From the NCBI GenBank assembly GCA_016719925.1, contig JADJYC010000005.1, positions 62,001 to 126,000 on the forward strand: a stretch of 64,000 bases of DNA, in the 5' to 3' direction. This document shows positions 46,924-56,694 of this stretch, piece after piece. The stretch's first letter is position 1. Each line of letters opens with the position of its first letter. The translations under genes were made by a program, and so were the position numbers. Below the pieces are notes generated by a model that saw only the letters and a list, made by a program, of their open reading frames with translations, was not told where the DNA came from and made no database searches. Source of the DNA: Crocinitomicaceae bacterium. Lineage in GTDB: Bacteria > Bacteroidota > Bacteroidia > Flavobacteriales_D > Crocinitomicaceae.

Positions 46924-47223
46924 TTAAGCTACATTACTCTCGTACTTTTTTATTCCTTTCAGTTCATTTTGTTTTAAACGAATTTCTGCTTCAATGTCAA
47001 AATCATCCTGAAGTCCGAGCCAGAATTTTGCACTGTTACCGAAATATTTTGAAAGCCGCAAAGCTGTGTCAGCGGTTATACGCCGATTACCTTTTAATAT
47101 TTCTGAAACACGTGTTTGTGGTATTCCGACATCCTTCGAGAGCCGGTAAGCAGTAATTTCCAATGGGATTAAAAATTCTTCACGTAAAATTTCACCGGGA
47201 TGTATATTCTTTAATTTTCTCAT
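46924..47223 (-). CDS. higA: HigA-type antitoxin (XRE family)
   Basis: A 99-residue antitoxin and autorepressor. The N-terminal NIHPGEILREEFLIPLEITA and the helix-turn-helix YRLSKDVGIPQTRVSEILKG followed by RRITADTALRLSKYFGNSAK are the standard HigA/VapI pattern. It lies 11 bp downstream of higB, in toxin-first order typical of higBA. The complex is expected to bind the promoter at 47541-47572. Confidence 0.92.
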   Translation of the reverse strand: MRKLKNIHPGEILREEFLIPLEITAYRLSKDVGIPQTRVSEILKGNRRITADTALRLSKYFGNSAKFWLGLQDDFDIEAEIRLKQNELKGIKKYESNVA

Positions 47224-47234
47224 CGTGTTTATTG

Positions 47235-47516
47235 TTAATGATAATCCACTATTTCAACTTCAATGGCATTTCCATTATTCCATTTGAATATTATGCGCCA
47301 CTGATTGTTTATTCGAATTGAATAATATTCTTTGAGCCTTCCTTTCAATTTTTCAAGTCGGTTCGAGGGCGGAATCATCAGGTCATTCAGATCTTGCGAA
47401 TTGTTAAGCATTCTAAGTTTTCGTCTCGCTATTTCCTGAAGATCAGTTGACAAACCCTTGATTCGTTCCCCTTCCCAAATTTTCCTGGTGTCTTTGTTAC
47501 CAAATGAAATAATCAT
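47235..47516 (-). CDS. higB: HigB-type toxin (RelE/ParE superfamily)
   Basis: A 93-residue ribosome-dependent mRNA interferase by family. ISFGNKDTRKIWEGERIKGL and the RKLRMLNNSQDLNDLMIPPSNRLEKL segment are typical of HigB, and the C-terminal SIRINNQWRIIFKWNNGNAIEVEIVDYH is the conserved catalytic strand pair (Arg and the H of VDYH). It is full length. It has a well-matched promoter 25 bp upstream and is followed at once by the antitoxin. Confidence 0.93.
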   Translation of the reverse strand: MIISFGNKDTRKIWEGERIKGLSTDLQEIARRKLRMLNNSQDLNDLMIPPSNRLEKLKGRLKEYYSIRINNQWRIIFKWNNGNAIEVEIVDYH

Positions 47517-47540
47517 GCTAACGCTATTCGTTACTTACGC

Positions 47541-47572
47541 CAAAGATAAGTAATATAATTTACAAACACAAA
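47541..47572 (-). promoter_or_regulatory. higBA promoter, TTTG-N20-TATCTTTG
   Basis: On the minus strand TTTG (47569-47572) is separated by exactly 20 bases from TATCTTTG (47541-47548), a full match to the Bacteroidota -33/-7 consensus. The higB ATG follows 24 bp later. It is the best promoter match I found in the window. Confidence 0.65.
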
Positions 47573-47623
47573 TCCCGATGAGATGTCCTGATCAGAAGTT
47601 TTTTCAACGAAGAATAACATATT

Positions 47624-47658
47624 AAAAAAAAAGAGCACCTGATTTTGCAGATGCTCTT
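47624..47658 (-). terminator. Intrinsic terminator of the DPP-IV-like gene
   Basis: AAGAGCA (47631-47637) pairs with TGCTCTT (47652-47658), extended by CTG/CAG inside. On the minus strand a run of nine T follows. It lies 22 bp after the repaired stop codon. Confidence 0.75.
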
Positions 47659-47679
47659 CTAACAATGATTTGAAATAAA

Positions 47680-49808
47680 TTATTCCATGTTTTCAATGAC
47701 GTAGTTCAATACCTTGGTCATCAGGTGAACACGGTCTTTCCCTCTCACGTTATGCGGATGCATCGGGTAAGGGAAAAATCCATCTGAACTTCAGCTTCCA
47801 CAAAAGATTTTACCAGCGCATAATTATGCTGCATCACCACTACATCATCAATAGTTCCATGAATAAGAAGTAAATCACCCTGAAGATTTTTCACATAATT
47901 CATCAACCGGTTTTTGGTATAACCTTCTGTATTTTCCTGTGGCGTATCCATGTATCTTTCTCCATACATTATTTCATAATATGACCAGTCAGTCACAGGT
48001 CCGCCGGCAATTCCCACCTGAAAAGTTCCGGGATATCTGAGCATGAGTGATGTAGTCATAAATCCGCCAAAACTCCAGCCGTGAACAGCTAATTTACTGC
48101 CATCGACAAAAGGCATTGATTTTAAGTGCTCAACTCCCCTCAGCTGATCTTCCATTTCTACTGTTCCAAGTTGTCTGTGAATTACCCGTTCAAATTCAAA
48201 TCCGCGGTTTTCAGATCCACGGTTGTCAACTGTGTAAACCAAATAACCCTGTTCAGCCATCCAGTACATCCACAAACTTGCACCATCCAGCCATGATTCG
48301 GTAATCATTTGTGCATGCGGTCCGCCATAAACATAAACCAGAACGGGATATTTTTTTGACGCATCAAAATTGCTTGGTTTAATAAGACGATAATATAAAT
48401 CTGTTGTGCCGTCAGCTGCTTTTAATGTTCCAATTTCTGCAGTTCCCATTTTGTAATCTTTATAAGGATTTTCTGCTGTCATCACCGTACGGATTGTTTT
48501 ACCAGCATTGGTTTTTATTGCGTCAATTGCCGGAACGGAGGGAGAAGAATACGAATCAAAAAAGTAATTATAGTTAGAAGAAAAATGAACATCGTGTGTA
48601 CCTTTTTCAGCTGTTAATCTGGTTTGAACACCGGTAGCAATATTTACTTTGAAATAGTTTGTTTCAAGCGGACCTTCACCTGTTCCGGTAAAATATAAAT
48701 TACCTTTTTCATCATGCCCGACAATTGACTGAACCACCCATTTGTTTTTTGTCAGCTGACGCACTAATGTTCCGTCAGTTTTATACAAATACAAATTCAT
48801 AAATCCATCTGTTTCACTGAACCATACAAACTGATCAGCGTTTACGAAATATGGTGCGTGTTCAGGCTCCACCCACCAGTCACTTTTTTCTTCGAAAAGT
48901 GTTTTAACAAGTTTTCCTGTCTCAGCATCATATTGCTGGAGTTTCATGTGATTTTGTCCACGGTTTAGTTCAGCAATATAAAGGTGTTTTTCATCCGGTG
49001 ACCAGCCAACATTGGTCAGATAATCATCTGCGTTTCCTGTTGGTTTTATGTAAACTGTTTTTCCGGTGGTGAGATTATAAATTCCTACAGCAGGTTTTTC
49101 ACTTGCCTGACCAGCCATCGGATATTTGATATTCATCAGACTGCCGGTTGGCGTTGTGATATCCAGCAACGGATAATCCGCTACCTCACTTTCATCTTTC
49201 TGATAAAACGCCAGATAGTTTCCTTTGTCTGACCAGAAAATTCCGTCTGCAATTCCAAATTCATTTCTTGCAATTGATTGTCCTGAAACTATGTGTTTGT
49301 CAAAATTTGTAATCTGAATTTGCTCATTGCTTGCTGCTTTGCGGATGTATAAATTATTCTCAATGGTAAATGCAATATTTTTTTCTCCGTCAGACATTTC
49401 AGCATTGGCTGCGCCTTCAGGCAATTCAAATAATACAGTTGATTTTTTATCTGTCAGATTTACCAGAAAATATTTATTGGCACCAGAGACATAAAATGAA
49501 TTTGCATCTTTCCATTGCAGTATGGAAATATAACTCAGAGTTTTACCACAAATCTGATTGAGTTCTTCCAATGTCAGAATTTGAACCGGCTCATCTTTTT
49601 TAACACCATTTTTGAAAAGTGTCTTATAATCAGAAGATACATAACAATAGGTATCTGTTCCCGGAATCCAGCTTACCCCATTTGTGTGTTTTGGAGCAAA
49701 TGTTCTGTACTGCTGCATCACCGCTTCTTTCAGAGTAAATTCTTTTTGCTGTGCAAACAGGGTGGTTGTAAAAACAAAAAGAGAAAATAAGATTGATCTA
49801 TTTTTCAT
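47680..49808 (-). CDS. Dipeptidyl-peptidase IV-like S9B serine peptidase (one frameshift)
   Basis: A signal peptide (SILFSLFVFTTTLFAQQ) leads an N-terminal beta-propeller (about 40-450) and a C-terminal alpha/beta-hydrolase. Catalytic Ser lies in LAVHGWSFGGFMTT (G-W-S-F-G-G), Asp in LLLIHGTIDDVVVMQH, and His in YPMHPHNVRGKDRVH. The last segment is shifted out of frame by one lost base in the run at 47777-47781, which would delete the catalytic His. Restoring it gives 709 residues ending at 47680. The substrate Glu pair of DPP-IV may correspond to the DESEVADYP region. It acts in the periplasm or outside, releasing dipeptides from peptides. Confidence 0.85.
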
Positions 49809-49883
49809 TCGTCATTTATTTATTGTCCTAAGGTAAAAAGTTTTTCAGCTGATTGGATTTTTATGTGTATGAAAGGTTTTTTT

Positions 49884-50029
49884 GGGAGTTAGGAGTAAGG
49901 ATTCAGTTTTGAGGAGTTAGGATTCTTTTTTGAGCAGTTAGCTCTAAGGAGTTAGGAGTTAGCATCCTTATTTGTGGATTTAGCATTAAACCCATTACTA
50001 ACTCCTAAGAGCTAACTCCTTACTCCTGC
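49884..50029. repeat. GGAGTTAG repeat tract with inverted copy
   Basis: Several copies of GGAGTTAGGAGT and GCAGTTAGCTC (49884-49963) are followed by their reverse complement, ACTCCTAAGAGCTAACTCC (about 50000-50020), so the stretch can fold into a long hairpin. It sits in the upstream region of the E1 dehydrogenase gene. I saw nothing else in 49809-50087. Confidence 0.65.
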
Positions 50030-50087
50030 AAACAATACTTATCTCCAAAATTCCTATATTTGAAGAATTCAACAATCAAGTCAAAAA

Positions 50088-52192
50088 ATGCCTGCAACAG
50101 CATCAAAGAAAGGAAAAACGCCTGCCAGAAAAAATTCTAAAATAGAATCAAAAATAATCTGGCGTGCATTTGAACTTATGTGTACTGCCAAAACCATGGC
50201 AGAAAAATACGAAGCCAATGCAAAAATGACTTCAAAATATGTACATGCAACATCACGCGGACATGAGGCCATTCAAATTGCGCTGGGCATGCAGTTAAAG
50301 CCGCAGGACTGGGTTGCACCTTATTACCGTGATGACAGTATTTTATTAAGCATTGGCATGAAACCGTATGAAGTCATGCTTCAGGTTTTTGCTAAAAAAG
50401 ATGATCCGTTTTCAGGCGGAAGAACGTATTATTCTCACCCAAGTCTGCGCCGTGATGACATGCCTAAAATTCCGCATCAGTCATCAGCTACCGGAATGCA
50501 GGCTATTCCTACTACAGGAGTTGCTATGGGAATCCGGTATATGGAAAAAACCGGTATTGCACCGGATTACAAAGGTGAAAATCCGGTAGTTGTTTGTTCA
50601 CTGGGTGATGCGTCATGCACAGAAGGAGAAGTTTCTGAAGCCTTTCAAATGGCCGCATTAAAACAATTTCCAATTCTATATTTGGTTCAGGATAATGAAT
50701 GGGATATTTCTGCAAACGCAAAAGAAACCCGCGCACAGGATATCACTTTTTATGCTCAGGGTTTTAAAGGCATTGAAGTAAGAACCATTGACGGCAGTAA
50801 TTTTGAAGAATCTTACAACACCATCAAAGAAGTCATTGAAATTATCCGTAAAGAAAGAAGACCATTTATTATCCATGCAAAAGTTCCGTTGTTAGGTCAC
50901 CATACTTCGGGCGTGCGCATGGAATGGTACCGAGATGATTTAAAAGAACATGCCCTGCGTGATCCCTATCCGAAAATGAAAAAATTGGTGACGCAGGCAG
51001 GCATCACTGAAAAGAAATTATTTCAATTGAAGAACGAATCAAAGCCAAAGTCAATGAACAATTTGATCTGGCATTAAACGCTGAAGAACCGGATCCGGAT
51101 TCAGTTTTGAATTTTACACTTGCTCCTACCCCAATCACCGAAGAAAAGGTGAAAGAGAACCCAAAGGAAAAAAACCAACTGTAATGGTTGACTGCGCTCT
51201 TTTTGGAATCAGAGAAATTCTTGCAAAAACATCCTGAGGCTTTATTGTACGGACAAGATGTAGGAAGAAGATTAGGTGGGGTTTTCCGTGAAGCTGCAAC
51301 GCTTGCACAGCAGTTTGGCGATGAACGTGTTTTCAATACACCAATTCAGGAGGCATTTATCATTGGCAGTACAGTTGGAATGTCAGCAGTTGGATTAAAA
51401 CCAATTGTTGAAGTTCAGTTTGCAGATTATATCTGGCCTGGATTAAATCAATTATTTACTGAGCTCAGCCGTTCGTATTATTTGTCAAACGGAAAATGGC
51501 CGGTGAGTGCAATTCTCCGCGTTCCAATTGGAGCCTATGGCAGCGGTGGTCCTTATCACTCATCCAGTGTTGAATCAGTTGTCACCAATATCAGAGGAAT
51601 TAAAGTTGCATATCCGTCAAACGGAGCTGATCTGAAAGGATTAATGAAATCTGCATTTTATGATCCTAATCCAGTTGTGATGCTGGAGCATAAGGGATTA
51701 TACTGGAGTAAATTAAAAGGAACTGAAGCAGCAGCCACAATTGAACCGGATGAAGATTATGTAATTCCTTTTGGAAAAGGAAGAGTGGTTCTGGAAGCTG
51801 ATCCGCAAAAAATTGAAAATGGTGAAACCTGTGTTGTGGTAACTTATGGCAGAGGAGTATACTGGACGATGGAAGCGGCAGAAAATTTTCCGGGACAAAT
51901 TGAATTGATTGATCTGAGAACGTTATCTCCGTGGGATGAAGAAATGGTTTTTGAGGCTGTGAGAAAACATAACCGCTGCGTATTGGTAACAGAAGAATCT
52001 TGCGAGGCATCATTTACTTTGGGTGTTGCGGGCAAAATTCAGAAGAACTGTTTTACTTCGCTTGATGCTCCGGTTGAAATCATAGGATCACTTGATACGC
52101 CTGCAATTCCGCTTAACTCTATTCTGGAAGCTGCCATGCTTAACAACGCTGAGAAAGTGAAAGAAGGTATTGGGCGGGTTTTGAAATTTTGA
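50088..52192 (+). CDS. Fused E1 alpha/beta subunit of a 2-oxoacid (branched-chain type) dehydrogenase, three frame breaks
   Basis: Thiamine-diphosphate enzyme that decarboxylates 2-oxoacids and acylates the lipoyl E2. The alpha half holds KYVHATSRGHEAIQIALGMQ, the ThDP-binding GDASCTEGEVSEAFQMAALK to QDNEWDISA, and HTSGVRMEWYRDDLKEH. The beta half holds LLYGQDVGRRLGGVFREA, RVFNTPIQEAFIIGSTVGMS, ADYIWPGLNQL and LIDLRTLSPWDEE. Lost A residues near 51012 and 51148, and a third break in about 51184-51200 that an extra base would explain, split the linker. Corrected, the gene is one 701-residue chain, as in Bacteroidota. The E2 and E3 genes are not in the window. Confidence 0.85.
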
Positions 52193-52205
52193 TTCTGTAT
52201 TTAAT

Positions 52206-52379
52206 ACGGAGAAACGGAGAGCATGGAGTTACACAGAGAAATAATTTTCTGATATTTTCATCAGCACATTAAAAGCAAGAAATAAACAAAAGGAATGATT
52301 TGAAACAATTTGATATACTTTGATAAACTCCCAGGTATATCCGTGAAAATCACAAGAATCCGTGTCTTCTGTGTTCAAT
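52206..52379. repeat. ACGGAGA / CCGTGTCTTCTGTG dispersed repeat pair
   Basis: 52206-52240 (ACGGAGAAACGGAGAGCATG and following bases) and 52358-52379 (ATCCGTGTCTTCTGTGTTCA) are related to the inverted pair at 53183-53446. Together these repeats bracket the gene at 52455-53168. The rest of 52193-52454 holds no gene. Confidence 0.5.
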
Positions 52380-52454
52380 AAAATTCAGATAATAAAATAA
52401 ATTTAATAAAAACAGGTTACTATTTATAACTACTTGCATTCATTAATACAAAAC

Positions 52455-53168
52455 ATGATGAAGATGATGGTGGCCGATAATTTCCAAAAACCAATCTGGT
52501 TGTTTATTCTAGTTTGCTATTTCTCTTTTTGGAGTTCTGCAACATTTTCAAAAACTACTGTCGAAGTTGAAGTAAGAGTAATGTCTGAACATTACAAAAA
52601 ACCTATTGAGGGAGCAAAAATTGACGTTGAAGAAAACGGAGTAAAAATCAAAACAATTTATACTGACAAACGCGGATACGCCAAATTCAGTTTACCAACC
52701 GGAAAATTATACTGGCTGCGCATCAACAGCAAAGGACTCATTACAAAAATTGCTGAAATAAATGCGGTCTCTGCTTATCCGCCGTCACTGGCTGACCAAA
52801 CGTATTGCCTGATGGAATGTGAATTATTTGCTACAAAATGTCATGAAGCTTATTCATTTACAGAATCTGAACCCATGATCAAATTTTACTTAGATGAAGA
52901 AAATCAATTTGAGTATGATTTGGTATTTACTAAACAACAACTTGCAAGATTAAAACGAATTGAAGAAAACTGTGATCAGGAACTCGAACAGGAAATGCGT
53001 GCTGAATCACCTGTTATTGGCAGAATTGAAAAAGCAATTATCGGTTCGATTGTTATTATCACCGGTACCATTCAAACGATCTCTGAAAGTGATCGTCCGG
53101 GAGCACCGGTTTATAATGAAGATTTCAAAAGATGGAAACTAAAGTATTTTAAAAGACAGGTGCATTGA
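52455..53168 (+). CDS. Secreted protein sharing the giant TPR protein's N-terminal domain
   Basis: The start is placed at ATG 52455 (MMKMMVADNFQKPIWLFILV), giving a signal peptide; a TTG at 52434 is upstream. The mature protein is 200-odd residues: a carboxypeptidase-regulatory-like beta domain (VEVEVRVMSEHYKKPIEGAK, GYAKFSLPTGKLYWLRINSK, ITKIAEINAVSAYPPSL) and a segment with EPMIKFYLDEENQFEYD, then a helix rich in Arg/Glu. The same order (GKKMAGATAEV, LPVGSVYTIYIKKPGYVTKV, AQIDGNYKYPDDL, TPMIKW) opens the giant TPR protein at 21609. The ending (AIIGSIVIITGTI) suggests a late hydrophobic turn. Its function is unknown. Confidence 0.6.
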   Translation: MMKMMVADNFQKPIWLFILVCYFSFWSSATFSKTTVEVEVRVMSEHYKKPIEGAKIDVEENGVKIKTIYTDKRGYAKFSLPTGKLYWLRINSKGLITKIAEINAVSAYPPSLADQTYCLMECELFATKCHEAYSFTESEPMIKFYLDEENQFEYDLVFTKQQLARLKRIEENCDQELEQEMRAESPVIGRIEKAIIGSIVIITGTIQTISESDRPGAPVYNEDFKRWKLKYFKRQVH

Positions 53169-53182
53169 TTGATTTTGTTCTT

Positions 53183-53446
53183 AACACGGAGACACAGAGA
53201 GCACGGAGTTACATGGAGAAGTTATTTTCTAAAATAATATTCATTGGTGCCTTCATTGAAATAGAAAAATCAAAAAAACAAATTCATATTACCAATTTGC
53301 ATATGGGTGACGCCAAAAAATTAGAACAGCTAAATCAGTGAAAATCCATATAATCAGTGTAGTCTGCGTTCAATCAAATTCATCTTCATAAACCAGAATT
53401 AAGTAATTATTCTCCATGAATCTCCGTGCTCTCTGTGTCTCCATGG
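53183..53446. repeat. Inverted ACACGGAGACACAGAG repeat pair in a convergent spacer
   Basis: The arm 53183-53220 (AACACGGAGACACAGAGAGC and on) is nearly the reverse complement of 53410-53446 (ATCTCCGTGCTCTCTGTGTC is its core). About 190 bp of gene-free AT-rich DNA separates the arms. They lie between the converging 52455-53168 gene and batE. Words like these recur in many bacterial genomes as extragenic repeats. Confidence 0.65.
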
Positions 53447-53480
53447 TGAAAATAAACTCAGTCCTTGATCAGAATAAAAA

Positions 53481-54230
53481 TCAAATACGCTTAATCTCTT
53501 CTTCTAAAATCCAGCCTGAATTTCCGTTGACCTCAATTTGAGTCCAGCTGTCATTTTCCTGAATGATTTTCACTTTGGCGCCTTCATGCAATTTAAAACT
53601 TACTGCGGCTTTATCCATTGGTGAAAGATGAATATCTGCCTCTTCTGAAATCACAATTGCTTCACTTTCATTTGTGATGGAATTTTTGTGAAAATAAGCA
53701 GTGAGCGTACTGAATACCAGAATAATTGCCATCAGCATACCTCCCATCAAACTTAGATTTCTGATCCTTCTTGATTTGGTGATGATAAATAATATGACAA
53801 CAAAACTGAAAAGTAAACTGGATGCAATACTCACATACGCCCACAAATTAATGTAAGGACCAAAAAGCAATCGCTTCAGCCATTCTGATAAAGCAGGATC
53901 AGGTTGTTCAATTTTATCTTCTGACAGCAGATTAACAAATTCAAGATTAAATTTTGCGTCTTCATTTCTCGGATCAAGTTTTAATGCTTTTTCATAAGCC
54001 CAGATTGCCAGCCCTATCCGATCACTCTTGTAATAAGCGTTGCCCAGATTGTAATACAATTCTGAATTCTGGTGTGATGAATCCAATCCTTCTTCATAGG
54101 ATTTTGCGGCAGTTTTATAATGCTCTTCAATATAAAACTGGTTGCCTTCAGAAAATTTATCTTCTGAAAAAGCAGTCACTGAAAAAATAAATGCAGCGAC
54201 GATTAAAAATAGCTGTTTAAATTTTTCCAT
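53481..54230 (-). CDS. batE: BatE-like TPR/SH3 membrane protein
   Basis: Last gene of the bat operon. The start is placed at ATG 54230 (MEKFKQLFLIVAAFIFSVTA); ATGs at 54239 and 54242 are alternatives. The gene overlaps batD by 14 bp at this start. A signal peptide leads two or three TPR units (FSEGNQFYIEEHYKTAAKSY, ELYYNLGNAYYKSDRIGLAI), then two transmembrane helices (about 130-185), then an SH3-like domain (AVSFKLHEGAKVKIIQENDS, NGNSGWILEEEI). Periplasmic TPRs plus SH3 fit the BatE role in the Bat aerotolerance-type complex. Their biochemical role is not settled. Confidence 0.85.
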   Translation of the reverse strand: MEKFKQLFLIVAAFIFSVTAFSEDKFSEGNQFYIEEHYKTAAKSYEEGLDSSHQNSELYYNLGNAYYKSDRIGLAIWAYEKALKLDPRNEDAKFNLEFVNLLSEDKIEQPDPALSEWLKRLLFGPYINLWAYVSIASSLLFSFVVILFIITKSRRIRNLSLMGGMLMAIILVFSTLTAYFHKNSITNESEAIVISEEADIHLSPMDKAAVSFKLHEGAKVKIIQENDSWTQIEVNGNSGWILEEEIKRI

Positions 54231-55932
54231 CCAGTGCATCAATTAATTTAATCGTTTCTTTCACCGTGTCTTCCAGGTTTTGTGCCGACACAGGTGCATA
54301 CTGTGCCATTTCAATTTTTTTCCAGATGTGAGAAAGCTCAAGAAGTAAAGCGGTATCCGTTTTTCTGCTTTCAAGTTCAGCTGTAATTGATTTGAGAGAA
54401 AGTCCTGAAAGTGATAAATCCAATTTGGTCATCAAATAGGTGATCAATGAATTCTGCATCATTTTCAGCGCACTGTTATGATCTCCGGTTTTAATTGCCT
54501 GAGACGATTTGGCCAGATTTTTAAGCGCATTTTTTCTTGCCGACTTTTTAGTATTTTCTAATTTCTCTTCGGGCGAACTCCTTTTTACACGTCGTTTGGC
54601 AAACATCACAAGCAGAACAAGTACAGGCGGAACAATCAGTAAAAGGTTGTATGGCAACGTACCAAAAACAAAATCTGAAGTATTGACATTCACCCCTTTT
54701 TGCTGATGAATAAACTGAATATCCGTATTCTCAATTTCAATGGGTTTTTGTCCTTTAATGACTACTCCTCTGTTCTCATCTCCTTCTTCTACATGAATTT
54801 TTATTGCAGGAATCACACATTGTCTGATTCTTTTTTCTCCGGTATCAAAATAAGAAAATGAAAACGGTGTGATTTCAAAATCTCCTTCTTCCGTTGGTGT
54901 GATAAAATACTTATAGTTGATTTTTCCTTTAATACCTTGCGAAGATGCTGACGTTTCATCGGTTACCTCCGGATCAATCACCAAAAATGATGAAGGCAGT
55001 TTCAGTTTAGGTTCATCAAACCCGTTGAAGTTTCCGGTTCCGGAAATTTCCAGATTGAATTCAATTGCTTCTCCTTCTGTCAATGAAGTTTTATCAATGG
55101 TATGAATCAGATTAAATTTTCCAACCAGTCCGTTAAAATCATCCGGTGTATCAGCGGGTAATTTTTTCACATCAATAGTCAGCGTATTTGATTTTCCGTC
55201 TTCACGAATGGTGGTAAACAAATCCACAGAATGAAGCAGCGAAGCATAATAAGGTTCTATCGTAACTTTTCCCGCCCTTTCCGGAATACAAAGTTCTTGT
55301 TTCAGCTCAAGCACATAGTATTTAGAACCTTTGATATTTTCCTGCGTCATGGTATAATTCAACCTGTTTGGGTTTAAATCCTTACGGTAAATACCGCTGG
55401 CATTTCCGTTTTCAATGGCTTCAATCTGACTTGGTTTTTTTGTACTGTAAAATTTTAACGTCAGTACAAATGGTTCTCCAACATACACTGAATTTTTATC
55501 TGAACTGATTTTCAGAAAGTATGATCCGGATGAATTTACTGACTGATTATTCCCTGAGCCTGTAACGGTTATTGCAATTGATTCACCTGAATTGACTTTT
55601 TTGAGTTTGCATTTCATGCTCGCCGGCGGAATATTAAATGTTCCTTTTTTATTGGCGCGCAAATGAAACGTAAGTGTATATTGATTTTCATTTTTAGTGA
55701 CGTTGTTCACTGTCACACTGCTTGAAGAATATCCTTTATCTGGTCCGCCTACAACTTCCAGTTCACCAAAATCAGGTGCGGTTACCGGACAATCCTGATT
55801 GGCAATAATCTGATAGGTAAAAACTTCCCCTACTTCAACAGTTGATTTATTCACGGCTGCTTCAATAACAGGACCCTGAGCGTACAAAACTGCCGCTGAT
55901 AAAAGGAATGCTATGAAAAATCCAAATCTCAT
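54217..55932 (-). CDS. batD: BatD family protein
   Basis: A 571-residue protein with signal peptide (FFIAFLLSAAVLYAQ). Its large periplasmic region is beta-rich and built of tandem immunoglobulin-like domains (VIEAAVNKSTVEVGEVFTYQ, GSYFLKISSDKNSVYVGEPF, FNLIHTIDKTSLTEGEAIEF). A transmembrane helix follows at about 425-445 (LLLIVPPVLVLLVMF), then a cytoplasmic helical tail. This is the standard BatD (oxygen-tolerance family) layout. The stop overlaps the batE start, and the start immediately follows the batC stop, so the genes are coupled. Confidence 0.9.
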   Translation of the reverse strand: MRFGFFIAFLLSAAVLYAQGPVIEAAVNKSTVEVGEVFTYQIIANQDCPVTAPDFGELEVVGGPDKGYSSSSVTVNNVTKNENQYTLTFHLRANKKGTFNIPPASMKCKLKKVNSGESIAITVTGSGNNQSVNSSGSYFLKISSDKNSVYVGEPFVLTLKFYSTKKPSQIEAIENGNASGIYRKDLNPNRLNYTMTQENIKGSKYYVLELKQELCIPERAGKVTIEPYYASLLHSVDLFTTIREDGKSNTLTIDVKKLPADTPDDFNGLVGKFNLIHTIDKTSLTEGEAIEFNLEISGTGNFNGFDEPKLKLPSSFLVIDPEVTDETSASSQGIKGKINYKYFITPTEEGDFEITPFSFSYFDTGEKRIRQCVIPAIKIHVEEGDENRGVVIKGQKPIEIENTDIQFIHQQKGVNVNTSDFVFGTLPYNLLLIVPPVLVLLVMFAKRRVKRSSPEEKLENTKKSARKNALKNLAKSSQAIKTGDHNSALKMMQNSLITYLMTKLDLSLSGLSLKSITAELESRKTDTALLLELSHIWKKIEMAQYAPVSAQNLEDTVKETIKLIDALDGKI

Positions 55933-56694
55933 TTACCAATCTTTCTTTTTAGATTCACCCGTTCCAACTACTTTGTGTTTTTCCATTTTGCCTCTGGTTT
56001 CTTTTTCACTTTTTAGCGCGGCATCCAGCATTCTTTTTGCCTGTTCTTTGGAAATTTTGGGCATTTTTCCCTGACGCTGATCGTTTTTATCCTGATTGGA
56101 TTTATCTCCTTCGTTGTTCTGAGAGTCCTGATTATCCTCATTCTGATTCTGGTTCTCATTCTGATTCTCATTTCCGTCCTCATTTTGATTCTCATTCTGA
56201 TTCTCATTCTGATTCTGATTCTCATCCTGATTTTGATTCTGATTCTCATTCTGCTCTTGCTGCTGCTGTTTTTTCATCTCCAGCGCATAAGCCAGATTAT
56301 AACGGGTATCTTCATCTTTTGGATTTAATTTCAGTGCAGATTTGTATGCGTCAATAGCATCATCCAATTTCTGATTCATGAAGTAAGAATTGCCCAGATT
56401 GTGATACACCAGTGCTCTGTCAAACGCAGTAGGTGCTAAATCAATGATAGATCCGTACATAACTGCAGCTTTCTGAAAATCACTTTTGCGGAAATAAGCA
56501 TTTGCCATATTATACGCAGGTTTGAAACTCAGCGGAGCATTGTTCAGTGCTTCCTGATAATATTCAATTGCTTCATCATATTCTTCATTTTCAAACGCAC
56601 GGTTACCGTAATACAGATTTTTCCTCTCCATATCTTGTGCTGTCAGATTCATTGACAACATAAGCAGTGATATAATCAGATAAATTTTAGCCAT
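55933..56694 (-). CDS. batC: BatC-like TPR protein with Asn/Gln/Glu-rich tail
   Basis: The start is placed at ATG 56694 (MAKIYLIISLLMLSMNLTAQ), overlapping batB by 8 bp; a longer frame runs to 56718. A signal peptide and three TPR units follow (NLYYGNRAFENEEYDEAIEY, AYNMANAYFRKSDFQKAAVM, YHNLGNSYFMNQKLDDAIDA). Residues about 145-195 form an almost pure repeat of NENQNQ words. A lysine-rich C-terminus with a KMPKISKEQAKRMLDAALK helix ends the protein. The tail's low-complexity runs are a variable feature of BatC proteins. Confidence 0.88.
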   Translation of the reverse strand: MAKIYLIISLLMLSMNLTAQDMERKNLYYGNRAFENEEYDEAIEYYQEALNNAPLSFKPAYNMANAYFRKSDFQKAAVMYGSIIDLAPTAFDRALVYHNLGNSYFMNQKLDDAIDAYKSALKLNPKDEDTRYNLAYALEMKKQQQQEQNENQNQNQDENQNQNENQNENQNEDGNENQNENQNQNEDNQDSQNNEGDKSNQDKNDQRQGKMPKISKEQAKRMLDAALKSEKETRGKMEKHKVVGTGESKKKDW

